Below, in pieces: positions 45,738 through 57,221 of a DNA stretch of 64,000 bases. Origin of the DNA: Galeopsis tetrahit (lineage: Eukaryota; Streptophyta; Magnoliopsida; Lamiales; Lamiaceae); assembly GCA_963675135.1 (NCBI GenBank), contig OY776120.1, positions 16,892,001 to 16,956,000 on the forward strand, read 5' to 3'. Numbering within the stretch: position 1 is the first letter of the stretch; every line of letters starts with the position of its first letter. The notes below the pieces were generated by a model, which ran no database searches, was not told the origin of the DNA, and saw only the letters and a program-made list of their open reading frames with translations. The translations under genes and the position numbers were made by a program.

Positions 45738-45797
45738 ATTATATAGCACCTCTCAACACCTATCTTTTCACAAACAAAAACCACTCTTCTCAAAATC
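45738..45797 (+). promoter_or_regulatory. Core promoter and leader of BBE gene 3
   Basis: TATA-like ATTATATAG at about 45739-45746, then CACCTATCTTTTCACAAAC and CTTCTCAAAATC before the ATG. This short leader is all that is shared with genes 1 and 2; everything upstream is foldback DNA. Confidence 0.45.
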
Positions 45798-47360
45798 ATG
45801 AATTCTGCACTTACCTTCATCCTTCTTCTCACATTTTCTTGCTCATCATCAGCGCATCATCAAAATTTTCTGAAATGTCTTTCTCAAAAATTTCAAAACT
45901 TGTCTTCCATTTCCAACCTTGTTTACACCCCAAACAACCCTTATTACTCTGCTGTTCTAAACTTTACCATTTGGAATCTGAGGTTCACAACACCCTCTAC
46001 CCCTAAACCCCAAGTAATTATAACCCCCGAACACGAATCCCAAATCCCGCCTATCATACTCTGCGCTAAACAAAATGGCATTGAAGTTAGAACTCGAGGG
46101 GGCGGGCATGATTTTGAGGCGCTATCTTCTGTATCAAAAGTGTCATTTGTGATCATTGATTTGATCAAGCTGAGTGAAATAAGAGTCGACGCTGCGTCGA
46201 AAACCGTGTGGGTTGAAGCCGGTGCAACCCTCGGCTCTTTGTATTACAGAATCGCTGAGCAAAGCCCGGTTTTAACATTCCCTGGCGGCGCCTGCGCCAC
46301 GGTCGGTGTTGGCGGGTTCATCAGTGGAGGAGGCTACGGTTTCTTGATAAGGAAATACGGAATGGCTGCAGACCATGTCCTCGATGCAAGAATAGTCGAC
46401 GTTAATGGCAGAATTCTCGATAGAAAATCCATGGGCGAGGATCTCTTCTGGGCGATCAGAGGCAGTGGAGGTGCCAGCTTTGGGGTAATCGTTGCGTGGA
46501 AGCTACAACTGGTTGATATTCCAGCAACAATCACTAATTTCGCCGTCCAGAGGACGACGGAACAGAACCTAACTCGACTTATTCACCGCTGGCAATACGT
46601 CGCACCTAAAATGGACACGGATGTAAGCATGTTAATCAATGCTGTAGTCACGAACATCACAATTGATGCTAGTTTTTTCGGGCTTTTCCTTGGCGGGATA
46701 GACGGATTATTGACACTGATGAATCGAAGTTTCCCCGAGTTGGGGATGGTGAGGGAAGACTGCACCGAAATGAGCTATATCCAAGCGATTTTAACTTACA
46801 ATGAGTACCCGATTGATGCACCCGAAACTTTGTTGAGCAGAGTTCAGCCCAATAAATCGTACATGAAAAGAAAAACAGATTACGTCGAAAAGCCCATCCC
46901 TTGGGCAGGGGTCGAAGGCCTGCTCAAATATTATTACGAACCAGAAGCCAGGCTGTCTACGCTTTCCTTCGTTCCATACGGGGGACGAATGGCTCAAGTG
47001 CCTGAATCCGCCATTCCTTATCCTCACAGAGCTCGTAACTTGTTTCATATGTATCATACAGCCTTTTGGGAAGGAAGTGACAATATAAATTCAGACAGGT
47101 ACATAAATTGGCTTGAGAGGGTGTACTGTTACATGACTCCCTACGTGTCGAAGAATCCGAGGAGTGCGTACATCAATTACAGAGACATCGACATTGGAGT
47201 CAATAACGCTAACGGAAAGACGAGTTACGCACAAGCAAGCAAATGGGGTAAGAGGTATTTTAGGGACAATTTCTATCGTCTTTTTTGGGTGAAAACCAAA
47301 GTTGATCCAACCAATTTCTTTAAGAACGAACAGAGCATTCCGTCACTAAAAATGCAATAA
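45798..47360 (+). CDS. BBE-like FAD-linked oxidoreductase 3 (shortened)
   Basis: Intronless, 520 residues. Signal peptide (1-19) and an FAD-binding domain with His104 (RGGGHDFE; the usual Ser is Gly) and Cys166 (PGGACATVG). Post-Cys segment GVGGFISGGGYG; Phe106 two after the flavin His. Compared with genes 1 and 2 it lacks about 8 residues in the substrate-binding domain (before ITIDASFFG) and stops at SLKMQ, losing a tail of about 20 residues. Sequence resembling the lost tail can still be traced after the stop. The BBE domain (NYRDIDIGVNN) is complete, so the enzyme may still fold. Its 3' flank holds the Copia insertion. Likely active but diverging. Confidence 0.92.
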   Translation: MNSALTFILLLTFSCSSSAHHQNFLKCLSQKFQNLSSISNLVYTPNNPYYSAVLNFTIWNLRFTTPSTPKPQVIITPEHESQIPPIILCAKQNGIEVRTRGGGHDFEALSSVSKVSFVIIDLIKLSEIRVDAASKTVWVEAGATLGSLYYRIAEQSPVLTFPGGACATVGVGGFISGGGYGFLIRKYGMAADHVLDARIVDVNGRILDRKSMGEDLFWAIRGSGGASFGVIVAWKLQLVDIPATITNFAVQRTTEQNLTRLIHRWQYVAPKMDTDVSMLINAVVTNITIDASFFGLFLGGIDGLLTLMNRSFPELGMVREDCTEMSYIQAILTYNEYPIDAPETLLSRVQPNKSYMKRKTDYVEKPIPWAGVEGLLKYYYEPEARLSTLSFVPYGGRMAQVPESAIPYPHRARNLFHMYHTAFWEGSDNINSDRYINWLERVYCYMTPYVSKNPRSAYINYRDIDIGVNNANGKTSYAQASKWGKRYFRDNFYRLFWVKTKVDPTNFFKNEQSIPSLKMQ

Positions 47361-47550
47361 GACGGCACATGACTAAGATTTTAGTTATGTGATTTTGTTG
47401 ATTGATTTACTTTGATTTTCATCACTGTATTTGGTTTATGATGAATAAGGTGCTGTAGTAGTTATTTGGTGCCATCCTTTTGAAATAAGACTATACCCTT
47501 CTTATACTAATATTGATGGATTTAGTGAAGCAATTTTCTGTGGTGTTGTT

Positions 47551-47744
47551 TATTGGACCTATATTAGTAAATACACTCTCATTCTTATTTATTGTATAGG
47601 CCCACCTTAGTTTCCTATGGGCTCTCTTATAAAGCCCATTAGGGTTAGGTTAGACCTAATTCTCTCTTGTATAAATACTCATTGTAAATCTCCTTTACAA
47701 CTAATCAAGAAATCATATTTTCCATATCACCTATATTCTCTATA
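47551..47744 (+). repeat. Copia left LTR
   Basis: Starts TATTGGACCTATATTAG and ends ATTCTCTATA, i.e. TA...TA ends instead of the canonical TG...CA. It contains a promoter-like CTCTTGTATAAATACTCATT at about 47667. Confidence 0.93.
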
Positions 47745-47959
47745 TGGTATCATCGAGTCTCTTGGCTCACGCCTGATCCACACCAGCCGCCGCCGCCGCC
47801 GCTATCCAGCCCTAGCCGCCGCCGCCGCCGCTGCCGCCACAAACCCCAGCCGTTGCTGCATCTTCTTCACTGCTGCACCGCCGCCGCCGCATCTCTCTGA
47901 GAGACTGTCGCCGCCACCAGTCGACGACACCACGCTTCTCCGCTGCTATACCCATCACC
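47745..47959 (+). other. Copia 5' leader with primer-binding site
   Basis: TGGTATCATCGAGTC gives the tRNA-Met-type primer-binding site. 47786-47900 is a CCG trinucleotide-rich leader, much more GC-rich than its surroundings. Confidence 0.85.
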
Positions 47960-50900
47960 ATGGCCACTCCACCTCAGTCGCCTGCACCCATCACCTTCAA
48001 AGGTCTTGCAAACATGTCCCTGAAGCTTACTTCCACCAACTATGGTGCGTGGTCCTTTCAGCTTCGCCTCCTCCTCACTGGGCACAATCTCTTCGGCTTT
48101 GTCTTGGGCACGCATCCGTGCCCACCTTCCACAATCCCAGCTGCCGAAGGCACCAACACCACCACCATCATCTCCAACCCTGCGCATGACCTGTGGGTGT
48201 GTCAGGATAACCTCATTTTCTCAGCCATGGTTGGATCAATGTCTCCAGAACTCATTCCTTTTGTTGCATCGACTAAAACCTCCTGTGAAGCCTGGTCGAT
48301 GCTTGAGAGCATGTATGGAAAACCCTCCAGAGGCCGAATTCTTGCCCTCAAAACCAAGTTTCGCTCTCTGTCTAAAGGTGCTCGCCCAATCTCCGATTTT
48401 CTCATGAAAGTTCGCTCTGTGGTCGACGAACTTGCACTCCTCGGCATTAAGTCTGATGCCGAGGACGTAACCCTCCAAGTCCTCACTGGCCTTGATGAGT
48501 CCTATAATGACATCGCAAATGCCATCCAAGCTCGCGAGCAGCCCATCTCCTTTGCCGAGCTCTGTGACAAACTCCTCAGTGCCGAGGTCCAAATTGCCTC
48601 GCGACCTTCCTCGGCCTCAATACCTGCTTCTGCACTCACTGCGGGAAAATCGCATCATCGCTCCTCGCGACCCGACTCCTCGCGATCTGACTCGAGGTCC
48701 AGGCCTTCTGCCATTCGTCCTCGCCAGTCCTCGCAAAGGCCCTACCTTGGCACCTGCCAATACTGCCGAGCACCCGGTCACACTGCTCGCACCTGCCCTG
48801 AGATTAACTCAGTCCCCCCACTCACCGCTCCTTCTATGGGTTCTCGCCGACCGCCTGGACGGTACTCACCACCTCCTCGCCCCAATCGACCAGATGCTCG
48901 CCCGGCCTATTCGGCCCACTCGGCCTCCTCGGCACATCCTGCCGAGCACTGGATCCTTGACTCAGGTGCCTCGCATCACATCACCAACGATCTCGCCAAC
49001 CTCTCTCTTCACTCGCCCTTTGATGGAGCTGACAATGTTGAAATTGGTGACGGTAAAGGTTTACGCATATCTCACACTGGCTCTATGTGCTTTCCTCACC
49101 TTACATCTCTCAAGTTTTCAAATGTCTTGGTCGTCCCACACATCTCGAAAAACTTGATTTCAGTCTCTAGTCTCTGTCGTGACAATAATGTTAACATTGT
49201 CTTTGATCGTTCTTCCTTTCAGGTGCAGGATGGTCACTCGGGGAGCATTCTCCTCACTGGGAGTCGTATAAATAATCTATATGTCTGGCCGGCACACATG
49301 TCCATCACCTCCCCGCAAGCCTTCACATCTCAACACCTCACAACGACCACCTGGCATGCTCGCCTTGGCCACCCATCAACAAAAATCCTCGCTCATACCC
49401 TCTCTAAGCTTAGTTTATCCAGTGCTCCATCAAAACACTTCAATTGTAACTCATGCTCGTGTATCAAGAGTCACAAACTACCTTTTTATGATTCAAGCAT
49501 TACATCTACTAAACCACTTGATGTTATTTTTTCTGATGTCTGGTCGTCACCTGTCTTGTCTCCTGATAATTTCAAGTACTATGTGCTATTTGTTGATCAT
49601 TTCAGCAAGTACATATGGGTTTACCCTCTAAAAAGAAAATCAGATGTTCTCCCCACCTTTACCACATTCAAAGTCCTTGTTGAAAACACCTATCAAAACA
49701 CAATCAAAACCTTTTACTCTGACAATGGGGGTGAATTCATTGCTCTTCGCCCCTTTCTTCAAACCCATGGCATCGCACACCTCACCACCCCACCTCACAC
49801 ACCCGAACATAATGGCATGTCTGAACGTCGCCATCGTCATGTGGTTGACACAGCCCTAGCTCTTCTTCACCATGCCTCCATGCCTCTCACCTACTGGCCC
49901 TATGCTGTTTGCACAGCAGCCTATATCATAAATCGCATTCCCAAAGTCAACCTCGACATGGCTTCCTCCTTTGAAAAACTCACTACTCGCCCCCCTAACC
50001 TAACCAAACTCCGAGTCTTTGGCTGCCTCTGCTATCCTCTACTACGCCCCTACACAACTCACAAACTTGATCCTCGCTCTACTCCATGTATCTTTGTTGG
50101 GTACTCGCCCACACAAAGTGCTTATCTCTGCTTTGATCGCTCCACTAACCGACTCTACACCTCGCGTCATGTTCAGTTTGTAGAGCATACGTTTCCTTTT
50201 TCAAAACCTTCTCCCACTAATCATTCATCCACCTCCTCGCCACCCAGCTCCTCGCCCACACTTATAGCACCTGTGCTCCCTCACCTCGCCACAACTGTCC
50301 TCGACCACAATCCCGTGCCTACCAATCCCCAACAACCAACACTGGTCGATCAACAACCTATACCCCCACCAGCCTCCTCGCCAGTTGCAATCATACCTGA
50401 CATCCCTGTGCCGACCAATGCTCCCTTACGACCTCCTGCATCTCGCATGGTAACTCGAGCTCAAAACAATGTGTTCAAGCCAAACCCGAGGTATGGACTT
50501 ACTTCTGTCATCGCCTCTGACATTGAGCCGAGTTGTGTATCGCAGGCCCTCAAAGATAAAAACTGGCGGGCAGCCATGTCGGCTGAATTTGATGCCCTTC
50601 TTCAAAACGGCACCTGGGACTTAGTTCCTCCCAATACATCTCAAAACGTGGTCGGCTCCAAGTGGGTGTTTCGTATTAAACGAAAACCTGATGGCACCTT
50701 GGATAAATACAAGGCTCGTCTGGTCGCCAAAGGCTTTCATCAGCGACCAGGTGTTGACTTCACTGAAACATTCAACCCCGTCGTCAAGCCCGCCACTGTG
50801 CGAACTGTCCTTAGCATTGCGGTTACCAACGACTGGCCTCTTCGCCAATTCGACGTCAACAACGCCTTCCTCCATGGAAAGCTCTCCGACACAGTCTTCA

Positions 50901-52060
50901 TGGCTCAACCTCCGGGCTTCAAAGACAAGACTTTTCCCACTTATGTCTGTCAACTTCGCAAATCCATCTATGGCCTGAAGCAGGCTCCTCGCACATGGTA
51001 CTATGCTCTTCGCTCTTTCCTTGTAGACATTGGATTCATCCCCACTCACTCTGATGAATCACTGTTCGTCTACAACAACAATGGGGTGGTCGCCTACTTC
51101 CTTGTTTATGTCGACGACCTCATTCTGACGGGCAACTCCTCGCCCATGCTCGCCCGGGTTGCTGCCGACCTCAGTGCCAAATTCTCGGTCAAGGACCTTG
51201 GTCCTCTATCCTATTTCTTGGGAGTGGAAGTTCTTCGCTCTAAAACTTCATGCCTGCTCTCCCAACGCAAATACATCACTGATCTGCTCGCCCGATACAA
51301 CATGATCGACTCCAAACCAGTCCAAACTCCACTATCAACCTCTGCTCGCCTCACTCTATCAGATGGCACCCCTCCCGCTGACTCCACTCAGTATCGTCAG
51401 GTGCTCGGCAGCCTTCAGTATCTCCAGCTCACCAGACCTGACATCGCCTTTGCCGTCCATAAGCTATCTCAGTTCATGCATGCACCCACCATCACTCACT
51501 GGACTGCTGTCAAGCGTCTACTCCGCTACCTCAATGGTACAAGGGATGTCGGAATCAACATTACCCCATCCTCATCCTCCTCGCTCCACTGCTTCACTGA
51601 TGCTGACTGGGCAGGCGACCACGATGATCGCACTTCCACGAGTGCTTATGTCGTCTTTTTGGGGGCCAATCCCATCTCATGGTCGTCCAAAAAGCAGAAG
51701 TCTGTTGCTCGCTCGTCAACTGAGGCCGAATATAGAGCCATTGCCGCAGCAGCCTCTGAAGTGCAATGGCTAACATCCTTACTTCAAGAACTACACTTTC
51801 CGATTTCTCCGGTGCCAGTCATCTACTGTGACAACATTGGGGCCACCTACTTGTGCTCAAATCCTGTGTTTCACTCACGAATGAAACACATTGCCATCGA
51901 CTTCCACTTTGTTCGTGACCTAGTCAAAACTGCTCGCCTCCGCATCTCGCATGTCTCGACTGCCGACCAACTTGCTGATGCCCTCACCAAACCTCTCTCC
52001 AGTGCTCGCCTTCAGCTCCTTATGATCAAGATTGGCCTATCCTATGGTACTCCATCTTGA
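47960..52060 (+). CDS. Copia gag-pol polyprotein
   Basis: Uninterrupted frame of 1,366 residues in the Copia order. A gag (UBN2-type) region runs to about 260. A CCHC knuckle (CQYCRAPGHTARTC, about 266) and an aspartic protease (LDSGAS, about 333) follow. The GAG-pre-integrase (WHARLGH, about 465) and the integrase core with its Asp, Asp and Glu (SDVWSSP, SDNGGEF, PEHNGMSERRHR; about 527-620) come next. The reverse transcriptase starts near 890 and has YVDDL at about 1050. RNase H (DADWAGD, about 1213; SSTEAEYRA) ends the protein. No stop or frameshift. Its GC-rich codon use contrasts with the AT-rich host DNA. Both LTRs and signals are also intact, so it may be able to move; expression is not evident from sequence. 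Confidence 0.95.
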   Translation: MATPPQSPAPITFKGLANMSLKLTSTNYGAWSFQLRLLLTGHNLFGFVLGTHPCPPSTIPAAEGTNTTTIISNPAHDLWVCQDNLIFSAMVGSMSPELIPFVASTKTSCEAWSMLESMYGKPSRGRILALKTKFRSLSKGARPISDFLMKVRSVVDELALLGIKSDAEDVTLQVLTGLDESYNDIANAIQAREQPISFAELCDKLLSAEVQIASRPSSASIPASALTAGKSHHRSSRPDSSRSDSRSRPSAIRPRQSSQRPYLGTCQYCRAPGHTARTCPEINSVPPLTAPSMGSRRPPGRYSPPPRPNRPDARPAYSAHSASSAHPAEHWILDSGASHHITNDLANLSLHSPFDGADNVEIGDGKGLRISHTGSMCFPHLTSLKFSNVLVVPHISKNLISVSSLCRDNNVNIVFDRSSFQVQDGHSGSILLTGSRINNLYVWPAHMSITSPQAFTSQHLTTTTWHARLGHPSTKILAHTLSKLSLSSAPSKHFNCNSCSCIKSHKLPFYDSSITSTKPLDVIFSDVWSSPVLSPDNFKYYVLFVDHFSKYIWVYPLKRKSDVLPTFTTFKVLVENTYQNTIKTFYSDNGGEFIALRPFLQTHGIAHLTTPPHTPEHNGMSERRHRHVVDTALALLHHASMPLTYWPYAVCTAAYIINRIPKVNLDMASSFEKLTTRPPNLTKLRVFGCLCYPLLRPYTTHKLDPRSTPCIFVGYSPTQSAYLCFDRSTNRLYTSRHVQFVEHTFPFSKPSPTNHSSTSSPPSSSPTLIAPVLPHLATTVLDHNPVPTNPQQPTLVDQQPIPPPASSPVAIIPDIPVPTNAPLRPPASRMVTRAQNNVFKPNPRYGLTSVIASDIEPSCVSQALKDKNWRAAMSAEFDALLQNGTWDLVPPNTSQNVVGSKWVFRIKRKPDGTLDKYKARLVAKGFHQRPGVDFTETFNPVVKPATVRTVLSIAVTNDWPLRQFDVNNAFLHGKLSDTVFMAQPPGFKDKTFPTYVCQLRKSIYGLKQAPRTWYYALRSFLVDIGFIPTHSDESLFVYNNNGVVAYFLVYVDDLILTGNSSPMLARVAADLSAKFSVKDLGPLSYFLGVEVLRSKTSCLLSQRKYITDLLARYNMIDSKPVQTPLSTSARLTLSDGTPPADSTQYRQVLGSLQYLQLTRPDIAFAVHKLSQFMHAPTITHWTAVKRLLRYLNGTRDVGINITPSSSSSLHCFTDADWAGDHDDRTSTSAYVVFLGANPISWSSKKQKSVARSSTEAEYRAIAAAASEVQWLTSLLQELHFPISPVPVIYCDNIGATYLCSNPVFHSRMKHIAIDFHFVRDLVKTARLRISHVSTADQLADALTKPLSSARLQLLMIKIGLSYGTPS

Positions 52061-52067
52061 GGGGGCA

Positions 52068-52261
52068 TATTGGACCTATATTAGTAAATACACTCTCATT
52101 CTTATTTATTGTATAGGCCCACCTTAGTTTCCTATGGGCTCTCTTATAAAGCCCATTAGGGTTAGGTTAGACCTAATTCTCTCTTGTATAAATACTCATT
52201 GTAAATCTCCTTTACAACTAATCAAGAAATCATATTTTCCATATCACCTATATTCTCTATA
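52068..52261 (+). repeat. Copia right LTR
   Basis: 194 bp, identical base for base to the left LTR as far as I can read. Confidence 0.93.
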
Positions 52262-52266
52262 TTGTT

Positions 52267-53512
52267 TACTAAAATGCTTTCAAACTTGTTTTAATGTCGT
52301 TTATGGTGTTGAATTTTTCATATTTTTTCATTTTAGTTTGTATCACAAAAATTTTACATCCCTCATTGATGAATTTAAAATGGGACGGAGAGAATACTAA
52401 ACGATGAATTACAAATTACAAGGGGATCTTTCTTATGAAAGTAATATTTCTTTCTCTTATATTTTATATTTGTTCAAAGTTTTTTATCAATTTTTAATGT
52501 TCAACTCAAAACTAATATTTAACTCAATTAATTGAAGTTTAATTCCAATTGCAAAGTATCACTCGTAGTCGGACGTCAGGGATTAATTAAAACTCAATTC
52601 GTCCCATAATTAGCCCTACACCTATTTTTGGGATGAACTAGTACTCCCAAATTAAAATTATTCGAATTCGACGACACTTGTGCTTTGGTGGCAAAATTAA
52701 ATCTGATATGGCAAATTCAATTTTAACACACCATTTAAAAAATCAGTTTACAGAAAGAAAACGCAATGGCTTCATGGTAATGATTATTTTCCATTTCAAA
52801 CTGACTTATATATGTATACGTAGAGAATGGTCTATTTTAATTGGATACAAATTTATGAGGCTGTTTACAAAAATAACAATTTTATCAAATTTGTTCACTC
52901 CAATATTCATCGGATCAAAGGCTGTTCTAGTTCCATAGTGGTGCGTCATTGACTCACCTAGCAATTAATTACTTGTTAGTGACTATTATCCGAATAATCA
53001 ATAAATCTCATCCTTTAATTTTTTTTTATCCAATGGATAATAATGATATATGGAGTAACTAACTAGATGATTGTGAGATTAGAACGATCAACCTCGTAAT
53101 TAGTAATGCAACTGAAGATATATATTTCGAAATCGGTTGAATTTCACATAAGTATTAATTGTGATTCTCATAGTCAGAATACGATTACAGGAATTCCACG
53201 AATTGCTTCTAGTATCCACAATTTAAATGCTCTTCCAATGATTAGAGTGTGGAATGTATATTGCACAAAATACTGAATCACTTTTCTATATTTTATCTTA
53301 GGAGAGAGAAGTGAACAAAATTTTCATTTCAATTGTTGTTAGAAAATTCAGTTGGATTTTTTTAATAGCTTCTATATTTCAATTGTTGGATTTTATCCAA
53401 GTAACCTCTCTTCCTATTATCCACTTCATATGTGGATAAATATATATTTCAATTAAATAATTATTAATTATTTACAATGACCATGTATTCTTTCTCATCA
53501 CAAAGAATGCCT
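52267..53512. other. Spacer right of the Copia element
   Basis: Resumes the BBE gene 3 flank. AT-rich; a lone Stowaway-like end (TGGGACGGAGAGAATA, about 52383) is visible. Short frames have no recognisable domain. Confidence 0.45.
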
Positions 53513-54889
53513 TTTTTTTTTTATTGATAAAAGGAATTATATTAATACTGGGTACAAGAAATACCCAAACCATTCATTGTACAAGTTTAATCATCATAGA
53601 TAAAAACAGACATCGTTTACAACTAAATTAGTGTCTCATACCATACACCTGAGTGGGTCTGTTACCCAGTCCTTGAAGGATGAAGTGTTTCGAGTGAGAT
53701 ATTTGACTGTGAACCAGCTCCAGAGTCTTGCCCTTAGCTCCTCCTTGACTTTAGTGATCGAGAAAGTCTCGTTTCTAAAGAGGACTGCGTTTCTCCATTT
53801 CCATATGAGCCATACCACACATAACCATGTACATGTGGCTATCTTCTTCCCATTTCTTCCTTTGATAAGGCCTCCAAAACCTAGGAAATTGTTTAGTAAT
53901 TCTGACGGTTGTGCTGACGGTATCTTGAGCCAATTCAGACATTCCATCCACACTTGGTATGCTTGGGGGCAATCCAGGAAGATGTGTTTCTCAGTTTCTT
54001 CACTTACCCCACATAGTACACACCTTAGATCATCGTTTTGGTTGAGGATGTTTCTTCTTCTAAGGTTGGATCGTGTTGACAGTCTTCCCCATAAGATCCT
54101 CCATGTGTGAGCCTTGACTTTTGGGGGTGCAAAGTTCTTTCAGATGCTTTTGAAGCCTTGAATCAGCCTATCGTCCGGTCGAGTGTTTTGCCTTTGGTTG
54201 AACAAGGTCGAGTACGTTTCTTTTGTGGAGAACTTCCCCGTATTTGATGCCTTCCATTTCCATGAGTCCTCTATTCCGTCTTTGGGTTTGAACCTGTCCA
54301 TCACAAATATCAGATCGTTAAAAGATGTTATAAGTTCCCTATCAAAGAGTGCGCGCCCTTCTCCATCTCCATGAGTCTCCCTCCCAACTACCCATTTCCC
54401 CCACTGTTTTCCCTTTGTCTATGCTAATGTGGTATAGTCTCTTAAATCTATCTTTTAGAATTCCCTCCCCCGTCCAGTTCTCCTCCCAAAAGAAAGAATT
54501 TTCCCCATCCCCTAGAACCTTAGAAAGATTTCCATGAAACCAGCCCCCATTGCCCTCACCTATCTCTTTTAGAATGTCCCTCCACCAAAGTGATACCCTC
54601 CCAACCCTCCCTGTTGGGAATAGGCCAAGGCCATCCCCCAACATTCCCATATCTAGATCTCAGTACCCTAGCCCACAAACGGCTTTTTTCATTTAAATAT
54701 CTCCACCCCCATTTTCCCAGTAGCGTTTTGTTAAAAATACCAATATCGCTAACCCCTAGTCCACTTAGTTGTTTCGTATTACATACTCTTTTCCACTCAA
54801 TACATGCTACTCTCTTCCCATTACTCCCACCCCCAAAGAAAATTACATTGTAGCCTCACAATCTCACTCATGGTTTTCTTTGGTATGTG

Positions 54890-56405
54890 TGACACGTATT
54901 TTTCAATACTCACCTCTCAAGTGTAAGAGGACCCTCGTAGTAAAAGTAAGTGCCCGGTTAAATTATCGAACCACGAGACTAGTTAGCTAGCGTAGCCTTA
55001 GTGTTATACGTCGACACGTAAATATAGTGATAGAACATGGGGGTGAGTGATAAAATAATAAATGCAAAAATCAACAAGATTAAAACTAACTAGGAAAAAG
55101 CAAGTAAATGATGATCAAGATCAAATGTAGAGAAATAGTGTTCGGGTGTTCGTCATTGTGTGGAAAATTGAGTTAAAAGTCGACTTTTATGTGCAATTCA
55201 TTAGGTGAAACTTGATAGAAGCAATCACGAGTGCATTTGTCTACTAAATCACCTAGGATTGAGAGGATGAATAGATGCGTTCTTACCCGGGTAATCACAC
55301 AACTAGGGGGTTCTACTCTATCTAATTAACTAAACTAATCCCTAATCATGCTTTTCCACTTGAATACTAACAACCAAGCTCCTATGGCCTTCTCACTAAT
55401 CACTCAAATTCTCATTCAAGCAATCAATGTAGATAAATGGGGTTCTAATGAAAATTATCCAACTCTCGTTGCGATAACCCAATATTTACTCATTCACTCG
55501 ATTTCCAACCCTCGATTATACTATCTACCCCGATTAACCAACTCTCGTTGCATTAATTGAGCTTCACATATAACCTACTAATTGAGTTCTAGCAAATGAT
55601 CTATCAAAACCCATAAACCTAATCAATATTCCCTCCAATGAATTACACAATTAAAATTAAGCTAATAACACAAATTCCATCACAAATCAAAGCACCCAAA
55701 CACCAAAAAAAACCTAGTCAATAATTAAATTAATAAAAGAAAACAAGCTTATGAAACATAAATAATAAAACATTAAATTAAAAAAGGTATCACCTCAAGT
55801 CTTGTCTTGCTTGTAATAAAATAAAATACTACATTAAAAACTAGTTAAGAGAGTAAAAATTAAACTAATCTATTTGATTGAGTGAAGTGTAGAGGAAGTG
55901 GGGGAGAGAATGGTTTCCCCAGTGAGCTGCGTGCTCTGTTTCGTGCCCTTCTGCTGCTCTGTGTTGCGCCAATTCCCCCCTCCACGATAATCATTCCATG
56001 AGCCAGAGTAAATAATAAAAAATGGGTCACCTTGTTGCAATTGGCATGGGCCTGATAAAATCAGCTGCTTGCTTTTCTTTCTTTTGCAAATAAAAGAAGT
56101 GGGCCCAAACTAAAATGAGGCCATTCTTCTTCTATTTCTTCAACACATTCTAGGCGAAATGGGCCTCAATTACTGGGTTTCAATTCTTTTTTTTCTAAAG
56201 CCGAATATCTTTCTTCTCTTCTTTATTCATTCCTTCGATTGAGTGCTTTGCTCCAAAAAAATTTTTTTTTCCTAAAAAAAATGGCAAACAACATACCTCT
56301 CTCCAAATCAAGTGTAATGAGTCAATCTAGTGTAAATAATGCACAAAATTCTATAAAATTATGCAAATTAAACACATGAATTTCGAGCAATTTTCACACT
56401 AATCA
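54890..56405 (-). mobile_element. Solo LTR (Gypsy-like) in the LINE
   Basis: 1,516 bp, starting TGACACGTATT and ending ACTAATCA on the + strand, with a 5-bp target duplication ATGTG at 54885-54889 and 56406-56410. No polypurine tract, primer site or coding region is inside, and LINE sequence is collinear on both sides. It therefore looks like a solo LTR left by recombination. Confidence 0.82.
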
Positions 56406-56502
56406 ATGTGGTAGAAAGACAGATAGTATGTCGGAAGAAAAGAGATAACCGAATTTAACAACGTGATCCTGCCACCCATTGAGATCTTCTTGTCGTCCCA
56501 TC

Positions 56503-57221
56503 CAGGGCCGGTCCTAGGAATATGTGGGCCTGAATCGAACTTTAAAAAAAGGCCCCGTCCCTTCATATTTTTTATTCTATACAAACTTATAAAACATAAT
56601 GTAAAATAATTTTAAAGGACTAACAATATAGATTTTTTTTACACACAATTTAGAATTTCTAATTTTTAATTAATAGACTTTTTAAGATTTTAAGTTATTT
56701 AATTTTAAGAGATTTTTCAAATTTTTAATGTAATTATTATAATTTTTAGAAAATTTAATGAGATTTTTAGAATGTTTTATTTAGACAATTTTAGATTTTT
56801 TGAATTTCAGATTTTTATTTTTTATTTTTTATACGAGTAATTTTTAATATTATTTTTTAAATTTGAAGGACGTAAATTGAACTATTTGTCCGAAATTTTA
56901 ATTTTTCGAAGAAAATGATGTAAATTAGACATTAACAGATGTAAATTGGGCTGAAATAGTGAAAACTTAACAGATATAAACTGAATTAGGCCTTGTTGAG
57001 ACTTTTTTCTCCTAGTTTTTCCTTTCCTTCATTAATTCTTTTTACTTTTTTAGCACTTCTCTTTATTCGTCTTATTTAGTTATATATATTAATATTTTAT
57101 ATTATATTATATATATGTATAAATATATAAAAGATATCTTAAAAAATGGGAACCTAAAAAAGTGAAATATTTTTGGGCCTGAATCGATCGCCTCTTTGAC
57201 CTTACATTAGGACCGGGCCTG
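56503..57221. mobile_element. hAT-type MITE in the LINE
   Basis: 719 bp with ends CAGGGCCGGTCCTAGG ... ATTAGGACCGGGCCTG and a perfect 8-bp target duplication GTCCCATC (56495-56502 and 57222-57229). The LINE frame reads through once the element and one duplication are removed. Confidence 0.94.

Larger units (their letters stand above)
47551..52261 (+). mobile_element. Intact, recently inserted Copia (Ty1) LTR retrotransposon
   Basis: 4,711 bp between 5-bp target duplications TTGTT (47546-47550 and 52262-52266). The two 194-bp LTRs are identical, so insertion is very young. A primer-binding site matching initiator tRNA-Met (TGGTATCA) starts directly after the left LTR at 47745. A polypurine tract GAGGGGGCA precedes the right LTR. 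One long open frame fills the interior. It lies about 190 bases after the BBE gene 3 stop, same orientation. Confidence 0.96.

Noticed and set aside
48492..49157. 221-codon overlapping frame in the Copia element
   Set aside because: It is a shadow of the gag-pol frame caused by GC-rich codon use.
54342..54650. 102-codon frame (LWWRDILKEIGEGNGG) as a separate gene
   Set aside because: It is a LINE ORF2 segment collinear with flanking pieces.
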